Origin: Roseimaritima multifibrata
Lineage (GTDB): Bacteria; Planctomycetota; Planctomycetia; Pirellulales; Pirellulaceae
Length of the DNA: 64,000 nt
Reading direction: 5' to 3'
Assembly (NCBI RefSeq): GCF_007741495.1
Contig: NZ_CP036262.1
Span: 4,774,001-4,838,000 of the forward strand
The notes beneath the pieces were generated by a model. That model worked only from the letters and a program-made list of their open reading frames with translations. It was not told the DNA's origin and made no database searches. How positions within the stretch are numbered: position 1 is the first letter of the stretch; each line of letters opens with the position of its first letter. Of this stretch, positions 63,788 through 64,000 are shown piece by piece. A program made the position numbers and the translations under genes.

Positions 63788-64000
63788 TTAGCCGGCCAAT
63801 CGAGAAATTCGACTGGTTGGGTGTGCTAGTTCATCTGCAGTCGGCTGATAGCGATACTGCATCAGATAGGCATCCTCGGTACTGTCATCGTAGAAGTCTC
63901 GTAGTACGGAGACCGCTCGAAAATTCAGGCCGCGGAAGAACAGCTGAGCTTCCAAGTTGGTTTCGCGAACTTCCAACATGATTCGGTTGCGCCGATCATT
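63788..64000 (-). CDS. GNAT acetyltransferase (RimI-type), 5' end missing
   Basis: Only the C-terminal 70 residues are in the window; the frame is open to the last base. The visible part NDRRNRIMLEVRETNLEAQL, FFRGLNFRAVSVLRDFYDD and EDAYLMQYRY matches the C-terminal half of RimI-like ribosomal-protein-alanine N-acetyltransferases. The catalytic and CoA sites lie partly outside. A strong terminator follows. The assignment as RimI rather than another GNAT is from the conserved LEVRETN and DAYLMQYR blocks. Confidence 0.85.
   Translation of the reverse strand, partial: NDRRNRIMLEVRETNLEAQLFFRGLNFRAVSVLRDFYDDSTEDAYLMQYRYQPTADELAHPTSRISRLAG

Overview
The window reads as chromosomal DNA of a planctomycete, most likely in the Pirellulaceae (Rhodopirellula or Blastopirellula relatives). 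This is inferred from gene content, not from a search. The evidence is a DUF1559 protein with a prepilin-like N-terminus beside a small lipoprotein, a very large secreted dehydrogenase/HEAT/cytochrome c protein, many secreted proteins rich in Pro, Gly or Ser, an HpnW/PhnX phosphonate module and many palindromic intergenic repeats. Nearly all genes are intact. The sigma factor at the left edge and the RimI-like acetyltransferase at the right edge are cut by the window.

Layout. 1-11.8 kb: sigma-70 factor, Cu/Zn superoxide dismutase, a membrane protein, a small lipoprotein, an HtrA protease, an M42 peptidase, the DUF1559/lipoprotein pair, a 91-bp tandem array of REP-like palindromes, a FixJ-type regulator, tRNA-Glu and CsrA. 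12.2-21.5 kb: lutABC, an OmpA-type lipoprotein, folA and thyA, a methyltransferase, a Cys-rich secreted protein, a deoxyhypusine-synthase-like enzyme and a thioesterase. 22-34 kb: SMC with a small downstream gene, two TPM-domain proteins, and a three-gene envelope cluster (a DUF11 lipoprotein plus two paralogous secreted proteins). 34-39 kb: two clpP genes and an operon of a Sua5-phosphatase fusion, rpiB and a beta-helix protein, followed by an NHL-repeat protein. 40-52 kb: a hybrid histidine kinase, a SulP transporter carrying STAS and PII-like domains behind a sigma-54-type promoter, the phosphonate module with a divergent transporter, a DASS transporter, a RegB-like kinase and a UVR-motif protein. 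52.9-64 kb: a coiled-coil protein, the giant dehydrogenase/cytochrome protein, a BON-domain protein, a large secreted protein and repeat-rich DNA.

Several gene sets look co-transcribed because stops and starts touch or overlap: lutA-lutB (ATGA) with lutC 5 nt on, Sua5/PTP-rpiB-beta-helix (TAATG, then TGATG), hpnW-phnX (ATGA), the clpP pair, the UVR gene with regB, the TPM pair, and the envelope trio.

The most unusual material is in three places. The SulP-STAS-PII-like fusion may be an anion (perhaps bicarbonate) transporter with a built-in nucleotide sensor. The envelope trio contains two clear paralogues of a family I cannot name. The intergenic repeats include a REP-like hairpin with GNRA loops and compensatory base changes, a 62-bp repeat whose two hairpins have mutually complementary cores, and a 287-bp element with perfect 18-bp inverted ends that sits inside one copy of the second repeat.
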